Program-made: the position numbers and the translations under genes
Notes under the pieces: generated by a model
Seen by the model: the letters and a program-made list of their open reading frames with translations, nothing else
What the model was told of the DNA's origin: nothing
The model's database searches: none
Part shown: piece by piece, positions 43,656-53,181 of the stretch
Position numbering within the stretch: position 1 is the first letter of the stretch
Layout: the number at the start of each line of letters is the position of its first letter
NCBI RefSeq assembly: GCF_963678865.1
Contig: NZ_OY787459.1
Coordinates: 2,012,501-2,076,500, forward strand
Direction of reading: 5' to 3'
DNA from: Maridesulfovibrio sp.
GTDB lineage: Bacteria > Desulfobacterota > Desulfovibrionia > Desulfovibrionales > Desulfovibrionaceae
DNA: 64,000 nt

Positions 43656-44918
43656 ATGAAACAATCCCTGATTAAATTTTGCTTGGTGTTCGCGGCGGTC
43701 ATACTACTTGCGGTTCCGCAGGTCTCGCAGGCCAAAGAGCTCAAAGGAGATCTTGAAATTTTCTCTTGGTGGGCAGGTGACGAAGGTCCTGCTCTGCAGG
43801 CCCTGATCGGTATTTACAAAGGTCAGAACCCTAAAGTGAAAGTTATTGACGCCACTGTTACCGGCGGTTCCGGCGTAAACGCCAAGGCCGTGCTCAAAAC
43901 CCGCATGCTCGGTGGTGAGCCGCCGGACAGCTTTCAGGTTCACGCAGGTCAGGAACTCATCGGTACCTGGGTTAAGGCCGACCGCATGGAGGACCTTACT
44001 TTCCTGTTCAAAGAGCAGGGTTGGATGGACGCATTCCCCAAAGGTCTGGTCAAACTGATCGGTACTGACAAGGGTATCTGGTCCGTTCCGGTAAACATCC
44101 ACCGTTCCAACGTAATGTGGTACATCCCCGCCAACCTGAAAAAATGGGGCGTTGAAGCACCCAAGAGCTGGGATGATTTCCTTAAAATCGCTCCCAAACT
44201 TCAGAAGCAGGGCATAGTTCCCCTCGCACTGGCCCAGAACTGGACTGCCAACCATCTTTGGGAATCAGTTGCTCTGGCTTCACTCGGAGCGGACAACTGG
44301 GAAGCCCTCTGGTCCGGCAAGCTGAAATTTAACAGCCCTGAAGTAATCAAGGCCTGGGAACTTTTCGGCAAGGTGCTGCAGTACACCAACAAAGACGCTG
44401 CTTCCCTTTCATGGCAGCAGGCTACCGATATGGTCATCGACGGCCGCGCAGCCTTCAACATCATGGGGGACTGGGCAGCCGGTTATATGGTTACTACCAA
44501 GAAAATGGCTCCCGGCAAGGATTTCGGCTGGGCAGCTTCTCCTGATACCGCAGGTGAATTCATGTTCCTCGCCGATTCCTTCGGTCTGCCCAAGGGCGCA
44601 CCCCACCGTGACAATGCTATTGCATGGCTGAAAGTCCTCGGCTCCAAGGAAGGCAGTGATACCTTCAACCCCCTCAAAGGTTCCATCTCCGCCCGCAAGG
44701 ATACCGACCTGAGCAAATACAACGGCTACCTGCAGTCCGCAGCCAAGGACTTCGGTAAAGACCGTGTGGTTGCATCCCTTGCCCATGGCGCAGCAGCAAA
44801 TGAAACCTTCATGGGCGGCTTCGCACAGGTTATGGAAATGTTCTTGAAGACTAAGAATGCCAAGGCAACTGCCATGGCCTGCCAGCAATTGGCCGACAAA
44901 GCCAAAATTGGCAAATAA
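43656..44918 (+). CDS. glucose/galactose-type sugar-binding protein of ABC transporter
   Basis: A 420-aa periplasmic binding protein of extracellular family 1, with a Sec signal ([19 protein letters not shown], cut after about residue 26). The sequence from [18 protein letters not shown] through [18 protein letters not shown] to [14 protein letters not shown] closely resembles the Thermus thermophilus glucose/galactose-binding protein as I remember it. That supports glucose, galactose or mannose as ligand. Ribosome site AGGAGG is strong. The following 171 bases contain a terminator-like repeat before the permeases, consistent with higher expression of this gene than of the membrane part. Confidence 0.93.
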   Translation: MKQSLIKFCLVFAAVILLAVPQVSQAKELKGDLEIFSWWAGDEGPALQALIGIYKGQNPKVKVIDATVTGGSGVNAKAVLKTRMLGGEPPDSFQVHAGQELIGTWVKADRMEDLTFLFKEQGWMDAFPKGLVKLIGTDKGIWSVPVNIHRSNVMWYIPANLKKWGVEAPKSWDDFLKIAPKLQKQGIVPLALAQNWTANHLWESVALASLGADNWEALWSGKLKFNSPEVIKAWELFGKVLQYTNKDAASLSWQQATDMVIDGRAAFNIMGDWAAGYMVTTKKMAPGKDFGWAASPDTAGEFMFLADSFGLPKGAPHRDNAIAWLKVLGSKEGSDTFNPLKGSISARKDTDLSKYNGYLQSAAKDFGKDRVVASLAHGAAANETFMGGFAQVMEMFLKTKNAKATAMACQQLADKAKIGK

Positions 44919-44954
44919 AAATTAAAGCTCTGTAAAAAAACAGGGCGAAGCTTA

Positions 44955-45024
44955 CCAAAAAGTTTTGGGATTCTTAAGCCCTTTTCCAAAAGGGTTTAAG
45001 GCCCCCGGCAGCGCCGCCGGAGGC
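44955..45024. repeat. terminator-like interspersed repeat, copy 2
   Basis: Order: CCAAAA-A-GTTTTGG, then a 13-bp hairpin CTTAAGCCCTTTT/AAAAGGGTTTAAG (44973-44985 with 44988-45000, one G.T pair), then the imperfect hairpin GCCCCCGGC...GCCGGAGGC (45001-45024). Copy 1 at 21151 shares the hairpin and the CCGCCGGAGG tail. It follows the binding-protein gene and probably attenuates transcription into the permeases. Confidence 0.75.
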
Positions 45025-45044
45025 ATCCCATTATGAAAGAAAAG

Positions 45045-45068
45045 CCGCGCCGGGAAGTCCCGGCGCGG
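45045..45068. terminator. 10-bp GC-rich hairpin before the first permease
   Basis: CCGCGCCGGG (45045-45054) and its exact complement (45059-45068) around AAGT. No T run follows; the permease ATG is 21 bases on. It may add to attenuation by the preceding repeat or shape translation of the permease. Confidence 0.5.
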
Positions 45069-45089
45069 TCCCAAAAGGGGTAAGGGCAT

Positions 45090-46208
45090 ATGAGGGAAGC
45101 ATCACGGGACAGGCTGAAGGCGTTTTTAACCCTTCTACCATCAATTATCCTTGTCGCCGTTTTCGTTTACGGTTTTATCGGCAACACCATCTGGATTTCC
45201 ATGACCGACTGGGGCGGAAGTGGCTCAATGGCCCTTGACCCGCAAAAAAATTTCATAGGTCTGGACAACTATGTGGACCTGTTCAACGGGTTCCTTTCCA
45301 GCGGTTTCAGGCAGGACCTTGTCAATGCTGTCTACTACTCAATCATGCTGCTGGCCGGGGCTATCGGGCTGGGCATGTTCATTGCCATCCTGCTGGACCA
45401 GAAGCCCAAAGGCGAAGACGTCCTGCGTACCATATTCCTCTATCCCATGTCCCTTTCCTTCATTGTTTCCGGTACTATCTGGCGCTGGCTTCTGGCACCG
45501 CAAGGCGGGGTCAACGTGCTGCCCACCTATATGGGATTCGATGCCCTTAATTTCCAGTGGACTTCATCCACCAAGGCCATTCTAGAATTCAACTGGCAGA
45601 ACCTGTTCCAGATTCTGATCTACATCGCAGCTTTCATTTTGATTATGGTAGGACTTTTCCTGCTCAAGGGAGAACCCGAAAAAGCGGTCAAACGCTGGCT
45701 CGGTCCCGGCGTGATCATCGGTGCTTTTGCATGGCTGGGGGGTTCCCTGCTTCCGGAGGCCCTGTTCATGGAAGAGATGCATGGCTTCAACCTTGCCACA
45801 CTGGGGATCATAATCGCCACGGTCTGGCAGTATGCTGGCTATACCATGGCCCTGTACCTTGCCGGATTCAACGGAATTTCACAGGATCTGCGCGACGCAG
45901 CCATGCTCGACGGGGCCAGCAACACCGATTACTACCGCTATGTCGCCATTCCCATGCTCAAACCGATCACGATAAGTGCGGTTATCATCCTCTCGCACAT
46001 CTCTTTAAAAATGTTCGACATTATCTTTGCCATGACCGGGCCGGACAACGCCCAGACCGGACACCCGGCCCTGAACATGTATATGACCACTTTCCGGGCC
46101 AACGACTTTGCACGGGGCGCAGCCATCGCCATCGTGCTCTTCCTCGTAGCGGGAACATTCATCGTTCCCTATGTAGTCAGCCAGTACAAGCAAAGGAGAA
46201 GGGGATAA
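45090..46208 (+). CDS. sugar ABC transporter permease (MalF-like)
   Basis: A 372-aa inner-membrane permease with about eight TM segments. The cytoplasmic EAA loop is DLRDAAMLDGASNTDYYRY, contacting the ATPase. Between about residues 180 and 250 it has an extra pair of hydrophobic segments (IYIAAFILIMVGLFLLKG and GPGVIIGAFAWLGGSLL), longer than typical MalF-like permeases, a feature I recall in glucose-type importers. It is three bases from the second permease gene. Confidence 0.93.
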   Translation: MREASRDRLKAFLTLLPSIILVAVFVYGFIGNTIWISMTDWGGSGSMALDPQKNFIGLDNYVDLFNGFLSSGFRQDLVNAVYYSIMLLAGAIGLGMFIAILLDQKPKGEDVLRTIFLYPMSLSFIVSGTIWRWLLAPQGGVNVLPTYMGFDALNFQWTSSTKAILEFNWQNLFQILIYIAAFILIMVGLFLLKGEPEKAVKRWLGPGVIIGAFAWLGGSLLPEALFMEEMHGFNLATLGIIIATVWQYAGYTMALYLAGFNGISQDLRDAAMLDGASNTDYYRYVAIPMLKPITISAVIILSHISLKMFDIIFAMTGPDNAQTGHPALNMYMTTFRANDFARGAAIAIVLFLVAGTFIVPYVVSQYKQRRRG

Positions 46209-46211
46209 GAC

Positions 46212-47051
46212 ATGAGTACTACAACCCAGAAATCCGGAATCACTCCCGGCTCCATCCTGCTTTACGGATCACTTTTCGTGCTGGCCCTGTTTTTCCTTAT
46301 GCCGGCTTATATGGCGATTGTCACCGCACTCAAGGACCCGGCAACCATCAGTCTGCCCACCGCATGGGAATGGCCGGATAAACTTAACTGGGCCAGCTTT
46401 CCGCAGGCTTTTAAACTTCTCAAATCAAACATTGCCAGCTCACTGGTGCTGACCGTCAGCGCCACTGCACTTTCCACAGTACTGGGTTCCCTGAACGGCT
46501 ACGTGTTCTCCAAATGGAAATTCAAAGGCAGCGAACTGATTTTCACCCTGTTCCTGTTCGGCATGTTCATTCCCTATCAGGTTATCCTGATCCCGCTCTT
46601 CCAGACCCTACGGGCCATGAACCTTTATGGAGGACTTCCGGGGCTGATACTCGCCCACGTGGTTTACGGCTTACCCATCACTTCTCTGATTTTTCGAAAC
46701 TTCTATGCCCAGATTCCCACCGCTCTGGTGGAATCCGCGAGACTGGACGGAGCCGGATTCTTCTCCATCTACACCAGAATTGTCTTTCCGCTGTCCATTC
46801 CGGGTTTTGTTGTCACCAGCCTGTGGCAGGTTACCCAGATCTGGAACGAATTCCTCTGGGGTATCTGCCTGACCCGCCACGAGGACAACCCCATCACCGT
46901 GGGGCTGGCTCAACTGGCAGGCGGACAGGCCGTAAGCTGGAACCTGCCTATGGCCGGGTCAATCATGGCAGCATTTCCAGTGCTCATGATTTATATTTTC
47001 CTCGGACGGTACTTTATCCGTGGCTTATTGGCCGGTTCAGTAAAAGAATAA
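46212..47051 (+). CDS. sugar ABC transporter permease (MalG-like)
   Basis: A 279-aa inner-membrane permease with six TM segments. It has the EAA loop [20 protein letters not shown] and the C-terminal [16 protein letters not shown] typical of MalG-type partners. It pairs with the preceding permease and the ATPase at 42411. The short gap to the upstream gene (three bases) and to the kinase gene (ten bases) shows one transcript from the permeases to the isomerase. Confidence 0.94.
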   Translation: MSTTTQKSGITPGSILLYGSLFVLALFFLMPAYMAIVTALKDPATISLPTAWEWPDKLNWASFPQAFKLLKSNIASSLVLTVSATALSTVLGSLNGYVFSKWKFKGSELIFTLFLFGMFIPYQVILIPLFQTLRAMNLYGGLPGLILAHVVYGLPITSLIFRNFYAQIPTALVESARLDGAGFFSIYTRIVFPLSIPGFVVTSLWQVTQIWNEFLWGICLTRHEDNPITVGLAQLAGGQAVSWNLPMAGSIMAAFPVLMIYIFLGRYFIRGLLAGSVKE

Positions 47052-47061
47052 GAGGCATATT

Positions 47062-47949
47062 TTGACAAAACAATTCTTCATAGCAGGACTTGGCGAAATT
47101 CTCTTCGATGTACTAGCTGATTCCGAAGAGATAGGCGGTGCTCCGGTCAACTTTGCGTATCATGCGGGAAAGCTGGGAGCAGAAGGTGCGGCAATCTCCA
47201 CCCTCGGGAATGACAGGCGGGGACGGCGGGCCACCAATGAACTCATGGACCGGGAGCTCTGCCTTTCCGGGGTCAGCATTGATCAGGACCATGAGACCGG
47301 ATACGTGGAAGCCCAGTTGGATGAGGATGGTGTTGCTACATATTATTTCCCGGACGACATTGCATGGGATCACCTGAAGCTTAATGATATTGCCATGGGT
47401 TTTGCCTCACAGGTTGATGCTGTCTGTTTCGGTACCCTTGCCCAGCGTAGCGAAGAATCCAGAAAGGCAATTCTCACTTTTCTGAATGCAGCACCGCAGG
47501 CCTTGAAAATCTACGATATGAACCTGCGTCAGCTTTTTTATACCAAAGAAATAATTACTGAATCTCTTCATCAAGCAGATGTGCTGAAACTAAACGAAGA
47601 TGAAATAAGGGTCATTGCCCCCATGTTCCAATTGAACGGAAGCGAACGGGATATGCTGAAAAAACTGCATAAGGAGTTCAATCTTAACTGCTCTGTGCTG
47701 ACCCGTGGCAGCAAGGGAAGCCTGATTATCAGGGATAATGAAGAGGTGGAGCATCCCGGAATCAAAATCAAGGAAGTTGAAGATACTATCGGCGCAGGAG
47801 ATGCATTTACCGCATCGGTAGTTATAGGTTTATTGCTGGGTCATCCGCTGATTAAGATCAGTGACCATGCTAATAGACTAGCCGCCCATGTTTGCTCCTG
47901 CAAAGGTGCCATGCCCGCCATCCCAACTGAATTTAAGCTGATCAAATAA
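47062..47949 (+). CDS. PfkB-family sugar kinase (probable fructokinase)
   Basis: A 295-aa ribokinase-family kinase. N-terminal GLGEILFDVL and GGAPVNFAYHAGKLG are the PfkB start and sugar-binding segments, and DTIGAGDAFTAS carries the catalytic Asp and anion hole. Fructose is the most plausible substrate because the next gene encodes an isomerase that could give fructose from mannose. I chose the TTG at 47062, with TAAGAGG upstream. Adjacent to the importer genes it could also act on another hexose. Confidence 0.88.
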   Translation: MTKQFFIAGLGEILFDVLADSEEIGGAPVNFAYHAGKLGAEGAAISTLGNDRRGRRATNELMDRELCLSGVSIDQDHETGYVEAQLDEDGVATYYFPDDIAWDHLKLNDIAMGFASQVDAVCFGTLAQRSEESRKAILTFLNAAPQALKIYDMNLRQLFYTKEIITESLHQADVLKLNEDEIRVIAPMFQLNGSERDMLKKLHKEFNLNCSVLTRGSKGSLIIRDNEEVEHPGIKIKEVEDTIGAGDAFTASVVIGLLLGHPLIKISDHANRLAAHVCSCKGAMPAIPTEFKLIK

Positions 47950-47969
47950 TTTTAATACAGGTTACGAAC

Positions 47970-48641
47970 ATGAAAAGAAGTGAAATCAACGCACTTATCG
48001 CTAAAGCCAAAGATTTTTATGCCGGTCACCGTTTCAATCTGCCCAAATGGGCCTTCTGGGGACCGGAAGATTGGAAAGGCAAAGGTGAGAGTGAAGTAGT
48101 CCGCAACATGCTCGGCTGGGACCTTACCGACTACGGCAAAGGAGATTTCGAAAAGCTGGGTCTGATCCTGTTCACCATTCGCAATGGTAATCTCCAGACC
48201 GGGGACCCGAAACCATACGCGGAAAAAATTATGATCCTGCGTGAGGGACAGCTCTGCCCCATGCATTTTCACTGGTCGAAGCGCGAAGACATCATCAACC
48301 GCGCAGGAGGCAACCTTGTGATCCAGCTTTACGGGTCAAACGAAGATGAGTCTATGTCCGATAAGCCGCTTGATGTCAGCGTGGACGGATTTATACGCAC
48401 AATAGATCCGGGCGGGGAAATCGTTCTCGAGCCGGGCGAATCCATCTGTCTTGAACCGGGCATGTACCATTGTTTCTACTGTGAAAAAGGAACCGGAGAT
48501 GTCATGGTCGGCGAGGTCAGCGCAGTGAACGATGACAATATAGATAACCGCTTTCACGAACCCCTGCCCCGCTTTCCCGAAGTAGATGAGGATGAAGAAC
48601 CGATCCATCTGCTGGTTACTGACTACGCAAGATATGTGTAG
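47970..48641 (+). CDS. D-lyxose/D-mannose-type sugar isomerase (cupin)
   Basis: A 223-aa cupin enzyme with the metal-binding MHFHWSKREDIINRAGG (His-x-His and the following Glu) and PGESICLEPGMYHCFYCE carrying the last His. Length and motifs fit the D-lyxose isomerase family, members of which interconvert lyxose/xylulose and often mannose/fructose. With the PfkB kinase just upstream the pair could convert mannose to fructose 6-phosphate. It is the last gene of the operon, followed by a terminator. Confidence 0.87.
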   Translation: MKRSEINALIAKAKDFYAGHRFNLPKWAFWGPEDWKGKGESEVVRNMLGWDLTDYGKGDFEKLGLILFTIRNGNLQTGDPKPYAEKIMILREGQLCPMHFHWSKREDIINRAGGNLVIQLYGSNEDESMSDKPLDVSVDGFIRTIDPGGEIVLEPGESICLEPGMYHCFYCEKGTGDVMVGEVSAVNDDNIDNRFHEPLPRFPEVDEDEEPIHLLVTDYARYV

Positions 48642-48651
48642 AACGCTGAAA

Positions 48652-48685
48652 AATCCCGGACAGGAGCAGAATCCAGTCCGGGATT
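48652..48685. terminator. terminator after the sugar operon
   Basis: AATCCCGGAC (48652-48661) and its complement (48676-48685), 14-base loop, followed by ATTAATTTTAATCC. It lies between convergent genes, the isomerase and the Hpt-REC gene, and can serve both. Confidence 0.75.
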
Positions 48686-48710
48686 ATTAATTTTAATCCT
48701 TCAGCATCCG

Positions 48711-49670
48711 CTAAGAAGCAATTAATTTAAAACGCTCCAGTTGCTTCTGCAACCTATCAAACGTAACGGGCTTGATTATATAACTGTCCGCCTGACATTC
48801 ATAAACAGCCTTGTGGAGGGTTTCGTCATCGCCCAGACTGCTGACTATGAAAATTTTTGATTCCTTACCGAATGAATCCAAATTCTTGCTGCGTTCCAGC
48901 TGCCGAATGGCCTTACAGGCCTGCAGGCCGTCAATATTAGGCATCATTATATCCAGCATGATCAGGTCAAATCTGGGGCAGTTACCGGCAAGACTTTCCG
49001 AAACGGCCTGAATGGCTTCAACCCCGTCTTTAGCCACATAGCAGGGCATATACCTAGAAAGAAAAGTACTGAGAATCTTACGGCTGGAAAAATCGTCATC
49101 CACTATCAAAGCCGTCGGCTCTGCCCTGAGTCTGATTTCCTCTCCATCTGCAGCGGAGGGAAGATCTGTCTTTGCGGCCTTCTCTACCTCTTTAGCAGTC
49201 AGCCCTTTTACGCTCTGTCCTGCGGGAACCGGTTCAGCCCCCCTGTCTTCGGAAACACGCTTCCCGGAAGAGGATACACCTGTCTGGGAGTCCATTTCCT
49301 CTAGAAGCCGATATCCTGAGCTGAAATCTATTTTGTCATGACCGTTTTCAAGAATACAATCAAAGGCTTCATCAATACGGTCAAAGCTTTTGAGCAGCAC
49401 AGAGATTGCTGTCTTGTCCACTTCCCTTTTACCGGAACGAATATCCGAACAGGCATCTTCAACTCTGTGTACAAATCCTGACAGTTCCATCAATCCCAAC
49501 ATGGAAGAATTGCCTTTGATACTGTGCAACACCCTGAAAATGCGGTCCAACGAATCCTGATCATGCATTTCCTCAAGATTCAGGATATCCTGCACTGCCA
49601 GCTCTGCGGCTTCGCGACACTCATTGACAAACTCGGCAAGAAATGAATCCGGATCAAATCCCTCACTCAT
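48711..49670 (-). CDS. Hpt-REC phosphorelay protein
   Basis: A 319-aa protein with an N-terminal histidine phosphotransfer domain (about 5-110; phosphorylatable His49 in LHSIKGNSSMLGL) and a C-terminal receiver domain (about 185-315; Asp240 in IMLDIMMP), joined by a Ser/Glu-rich linker. It has no output domain. It is likely an intermediate that moves phosphoryl groups between the histidine kinases and the receivers around it. The ATG lies inside the end of the upstream CheY-like gene (eight-base overlap), so the two are co-translated. Confidence 0.92.
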   Translation of the reverse strand: MSEGFDPDSFLAEFVNECREAAELAVQDILNLEEMHDQDSLDRIFRVLHSIKGNSSMLGLMELSGFVHRVEDACSDIRSGKREVDKTAISVLLKSFDRIDEAFDCILENGHDKIDFSSGYRLLEEMDSQTGVSSSGKRVSEDRGAEPVPAGQSVKGLTAKEVEKAAKTDLPSAADGEEIRLRAEPTALIVDDDFSSRKILSTFLSRYMPCYVAKDGVEAIQAVSESLAGNCPRFDLIMLDIMMPNIDGLQACKAIRQLERSKNLDSFGKESKIFIVSSLGDDETLHKAVYECQADSYIIKPVTFDRLQKQLERFKLIAS

Positions 49671-50067
49671 CTTTAATAAGTCCTATTTCCTTTAACTTAG
49701 CAGTCAAGGTTTCCACATCCAGCGGCTTGGTTATATAATCTGTGGCTTCGCTCTTATTAAAAGCCTCAAATACAGTTTTCACATCTGAAAGAGCTGTGGC
49801 CATAATTATTACAGCTTCCTTAGCAGGTGCCACATTAAACTCACGCTCAATTTCCCGAATTTCCCGAGCGGCATCCAGCCCGTTCTTCTCCGGCATCATG
49901 ATATCCATAAATACATATTGATATGGAGCTTTTTCATTCAGAGCTTCCTTAAAAACTTCCAGAGCCTCACTCCCGTTTACTGCAACATCCACTTCCCCAT
50001 ATTTTCTGAGAAAAAATTGCAGAAAGTTACGTGAGGCAAAATCATCCTCGGCAACCAGTATTTTCAT
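49663..50067 (-). CDS. CheY-like single-domain response regulator
   Basis: A 134-aa receiver domain with the acidic pair at ILVAEDD, the phosphoacceptor Asp55 in VFMDIMMPEKNG, a Thr in IMATALSD and Lys in YITKPLD. No output domain, so it acts through protein contacts or as a phosphoryl carrier. Upstream lies the histidine kinase gene at 50162 (95-base gap) and downstream the overlapping Hpt-REC gene, a compact set for a multi-step relay. Confidence 0.93.
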   Translation of the reverse strand: MKILVAEDDFASRNFLQFFLRKYGEVDVAVNGSEALEVFKEALNEKAPYQYVFMDIMMPEKNGLDAAREIREIEREFNVAPAKEAVIIMATALSDVKTVFEAFNKSEATDYITKPLDVETLTAKLKEIGLIKDE

Positions 50068-50161
50068 TATGCCACCTCACTGGCTTGGATTACGAAAATC
50101 ATTACTCAACACTATCACTCCAAACCCTTTTCTTCAAACAACTTCTCGTAACAAATATGTA

Positions 50162-51802
50162 TTATTCCTCTATTCCCGGAAATTCAATAAACATAGAGGT
50201 CCCTTTTTCACGGGAAGTTTCAAAATAAATATGTCCGCCCATGGTTTCAGTTATAAGTCTGGCTGAATATGTCCCCAGCCCGGTTCCTCCTGATTTATTG
50301 GCTGTCACGTATTTATCAAAAAATGTTTCACGAATTTCATCCGGGATTTCACCTATATTATGAATGTGCAAAAGCACATTACTGCCCTTACGTCTCACCT
50401 CGAAAATGATAGCTTCATTTACCGGAGAAGCTTCCACTGCATTTTTTAAAAGATTGGACAAGAGTGAATAGGTAAGGAATTCATCGCAACGGACATTAAA
50501 TGAATAACTTCCGCCCACATCCTTACCCTCAAACTGTTCCCTGATTACAAGCTTCTTGTAATTTACCAGATCGAACAAATCCTTGAGAACTGACCGGGCA
50601 ATGGCATAAATATCGGCCACAGCAGGGCGGTATTCATAAGTTCCGCTCTCCATTTTATAAAGATCAAGCGAAAGGTTGATCATGTTCAGCAACTTATAAC
50701 CGGAGGTCTGGATATATTCCAGAATCTCGCGCTGGCTTTCGTTGAGTGGAGCATCGTCATCCATCAGCAATACTTCAGGCAGGCCGATAATTCCATTCAA
50801 AGGCCCTTTCAAGTCATGGCGCATGATGCGGTCGACATCTTCCTTAAGTGCGGCCAGCTTTTTCTGCTCGGTAATATCGATAAAATTTTCAACCATGTGC
50901 AGTTTGCCATTGATCATGACCCGGCTGACAGTCTTCTGTATCTGGATTTCGCTGCCGTCTTTTCGCTTAATAGAAAACTCTCCAGTGTGCTCGTGCTTCC
51001 CTTGATGCATTATGGGGCAATTGCCCCGCAAAGAATCACGGATCACTTTAAAGCACTCTTGACCTATCAGTTCTTCCCAACTCAGTCCCAGCATTTCCAG
51101 AGCCTTGGGATTGGCTTCTACAATTTTATAAGTATTGGCTTCCACAACCATTACACCGGCCTGCATGCCGTTCAGGGTCACATCCAGCCGGTCATAGGCA
51201 TCGGCAAGTTCAAGGGTACGTTGTTGAACCTTCCGTTCCAACTCCAGGTTATGATTGCGCATAAACTGGTGGTTTTCACAGTTTTCCAGAGCATTGACCG
51301 CCGAAAGCATGAAAACGGAAAAAAGTTTAAGGGTTGTATCCAGAATATCATGCTTGTTCTGGAGCATCAGCCCGACAAACATGCCCCGCATCCGAAACGG
51401 AGTGGAAAGTGAATGGAGAAGAATATGTTTTTCTCCTGTGGAATCAAGAAAGAATACTGGTCCGTCAGACTGCAGCGCATAGGCAAAAGACTGGTCTCTT
51501 ATCAACGAATTGACTTCTTTATCCAGCACTGTGGAGGAAAGATCAGGATAAGACCGGGCCTGCACGAAATCCTGTGTTTCGTTGTCCACAAGATAAATCG
51601 CACAGGACTTAAAAGGGATCATACGGTTGGCACGAATACATATTTCCTGCAGCAGTTTTTCCAGAGAAGGCTGCTCCTGAGTAAGGCCCGTGATCGAACC
51701 CAGCTCCCGGGCCAGATCAAGGGCATCCATAGCGGCGGCCTTCTCCTCCTGAAGAATCTTAATCTGCCGACTCTGAAAATTTATCAACGTTTTATCGTCC
51801 AC
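50162..51802 (-). CDS. GAF-PAS sensor histidine kinase
   Basis: A 546-aa kinase without TM segments: coiled-coil start, GAF-like domain (about 40-180), coiled coil, PAS domain (about 205-320) and kinase core. The H-box is RIMRHDLKGPLNG (His near 335), and the ATP lid GTGLGTYSARLI. I place the start at the GTG at 51802, one base after the stop of the HDOD gene, with GGGGGG upstream; a TTG at 51823 in the same frame is possible. The kinase core resembles that of the REC-kinase at 54348. Signal unknown; cytoplasmic. Confidence 0.9.
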   Translation of the reverse strand: MDDKTLINFQSRQIKILQEEKAAAMDALDLARELGSITGLTQEQPSLEKLLQEICIRANRMIPFKSCAIYLVDNETQDFVQARSYPDLSSTVLDKEVNSLIRDQSFAYALQSDGPVFFLDSTGEKHILLHSLSTPFRMRGMFVGLMLQNKHDILDTTLKLFSVFMLSAVNALENCENHQFMRNHNLELERKVQQRTLELADAYDRLDVTLNGMQAGVMVVEANTYKIVEANPKALEMLGLSWEELIGQECFKVIRDSLRGNCPIMHQGKHEHTGEFSIKRKDGSEIQIQKTVSRVMINGKLHMVENFIDITEQKKLAALKEDVDRIMRHDLKGPLNGIIGLPEVLLMDDDAPLNESQREILEYIQTSGYKLLNMINLSLDLYKMESGTYEYRPAVADIYAIARSVLKDLFDLVNYKKLVIREQFEGKDVGGSYSFNVRCDEFLTYSLLSNLLKNAVEASPVNEAIIFEVRRKGSNVLLHIHNIGEIPDEIRETFFDKYVTANKSGGTGLGTYSARLITETMGGHIYFETSREKGTSMFIEFPGIEE

Positions 51803-51803
51803 C

Positions 51804-53027
51804 CTACCCCCCGAATATGGCAAGAATATCGGTAATCTGCCGACGGGCCTTTAAAACCGAGGTCGCCAACGCTCCCCCCGGAAGCCCCAGAACATCCCAA
51901 GCTCCCGGATAAGGAGCACCGACAAGTCCCGGACCGTCACTGCCGTACTGCATGGCAACAGCCATCATGTCTGCAACGGAACAGATAGCCGACTCAATTG
52001 AAAGCTCCCTGCTGCGGTCGCCATGATGACCGGCGACACCGACAATCAAAGAAGGAGGAAAATTCCAGTGCTCAAAAAGCTCTCCGGCCAGTTGGCAATG
52101 GTCAAAACCGAAAACCTTTACCTCCGCCTGACACCCTGTCAATCCATGAAATTTACACAATCTGAATGTCAGGCTGATCTCGTCCGGATGATGCTGCATC
52201 AGGACCAACCGCCCCAGATCATGGAGCATACCGACCACAAAACATTTATCCTGTGATGTTCCGGGAATCTGGGAAGCGAAAATACGGCAGAAGACCGCGC
52301 AGGCTAATGAGTGTTTCCAGAAATCAGCCATGGAAAGAACATCGGCACCAGAGCCTTTGAAAGACTCCATCACCGAGACGCTGAGTGCCAACTGACAGAG
52401 TCCGCTTGTACCCACAAGGGAGACTGCCCGGCTCAAGGATTCCACCGGAAGACTGAATCCGTAAAGCGGGCTGTTCACCAGACTGATGAGCTTGGCGCTC
52501 AATCCTGAATCTTTAGAAATTATATCCGCGAGGCTTTCAGAGGTTGCAGTAGGATCATTGAGCGCGTTCATGATCTTGTAATAAATATCCGGGAAGGAAC
52601 TTAGCCGGATTCCGCTGGTCATGAAAGCTGCGGCATCGGCATAAAGGTGATCCTCAGGAATGTCACTCAACTCGTTACCGTATTCCGGAAGAGGTGGAAG
52701 CGATAGATTCTCTGACAGCATTCCGGCGTAACGCTTAACGCAAATTCCTTTCAGCAGCCGCACAGGTTCTGAATCCTTATTCACATTGGCAAACAATCGC
52801 CCGGCATATTCTTCGGCGCGCTCTACAAGAGCAGGGTCGAAATCGCTATCATTTTCTCCGCCACCGGAACCTTCGACCTCCACTTCGCTGACACCCCAGA
52901 TATTGAAAACACGCAAATGCTGTTCTTCAATAACCGTACCGGCAGCAAGCAGAAATCTTCCATTGGCACCTTTTACGTCCTCAGCCAGACGCATTCCTGT
53001 CTTGATATCACCTACGAATACTTTCAT
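51804..53027 (-). CDS. HDOD-domain signalling protein
   Basis: A 407-aa protein with an N-terminal domain of about 60 residues (KVFVGDIKTGMRLAEDVKG), a linker, and an HDOD domain (about 140-340) including KDSGLSAKLISLVNSPLYG and MLHDLGRLVLMQHHPDE. HDOD domains resemble HD phosphohydrolases but usually act as protein-binding modules in signalling. It is directly followed by the histidine kinase gene, overlapping the regulatory region of its start, so the two probably work in one pathway. The C-terminal 70 residues contain AGHHGDRSRE. No catalytic claim is made. Confidence 0.87.
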   Translation of the reverse strand: MKVFVGDIKTGMRLAEDVKGANGRFLLAAGTVIEEQHLRVFNIWGVSEVEVEGSGGGENDSDFDPALVERAEEYAGRLFANVNKDSEPVRLLKGICVKRYAGMLSENLSLPPLPEYGNELSDIPEDHLYADAAAFMTSGIRLSSFPDIYYKIMNALNDPTATSESLADIISKDSGLSAKLISLVNSPLYGFSLPVESLSRAVSLVGTSGLCQLALSVSVMESFKGSGADVLSMADFWKHSLACAVFCRIFASQIPGTSQDKCFVVGMLHDLGRLVLMQHHPDEISLTFRLCKFHGLTGCQAEVKVFGFDHCQLAGELFEHWNFPPSLIVGVAGHHGDRSRELSIESAICSVADMMAVAMQYGSDGPGLVGAPYPGAWDVLGLPGGALATSVLKARRQITDILAIFGG

Positions 53028-53181
53028 AGAATTCCCCGCGATTAAAAAAACAGACTCAGGATTTATCCTCCACCATAAATTATTTAGAGCAATTATTAAA
53101 GGACAATCGGAATTTATACTCTACTGCACAGCAGGGTGCCAGTATGACAATGCGGCTTTTCAACAACCAGACTAATCCAGC

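Noticed and set aside
45557-46381. Open frame of 274 codons overlapping the first permease in another frame
   Set aside because: Composition rich in Arg, His and Pro is that of an out-of-frame reading of a membrane protein; the MalF-like frame is clear.
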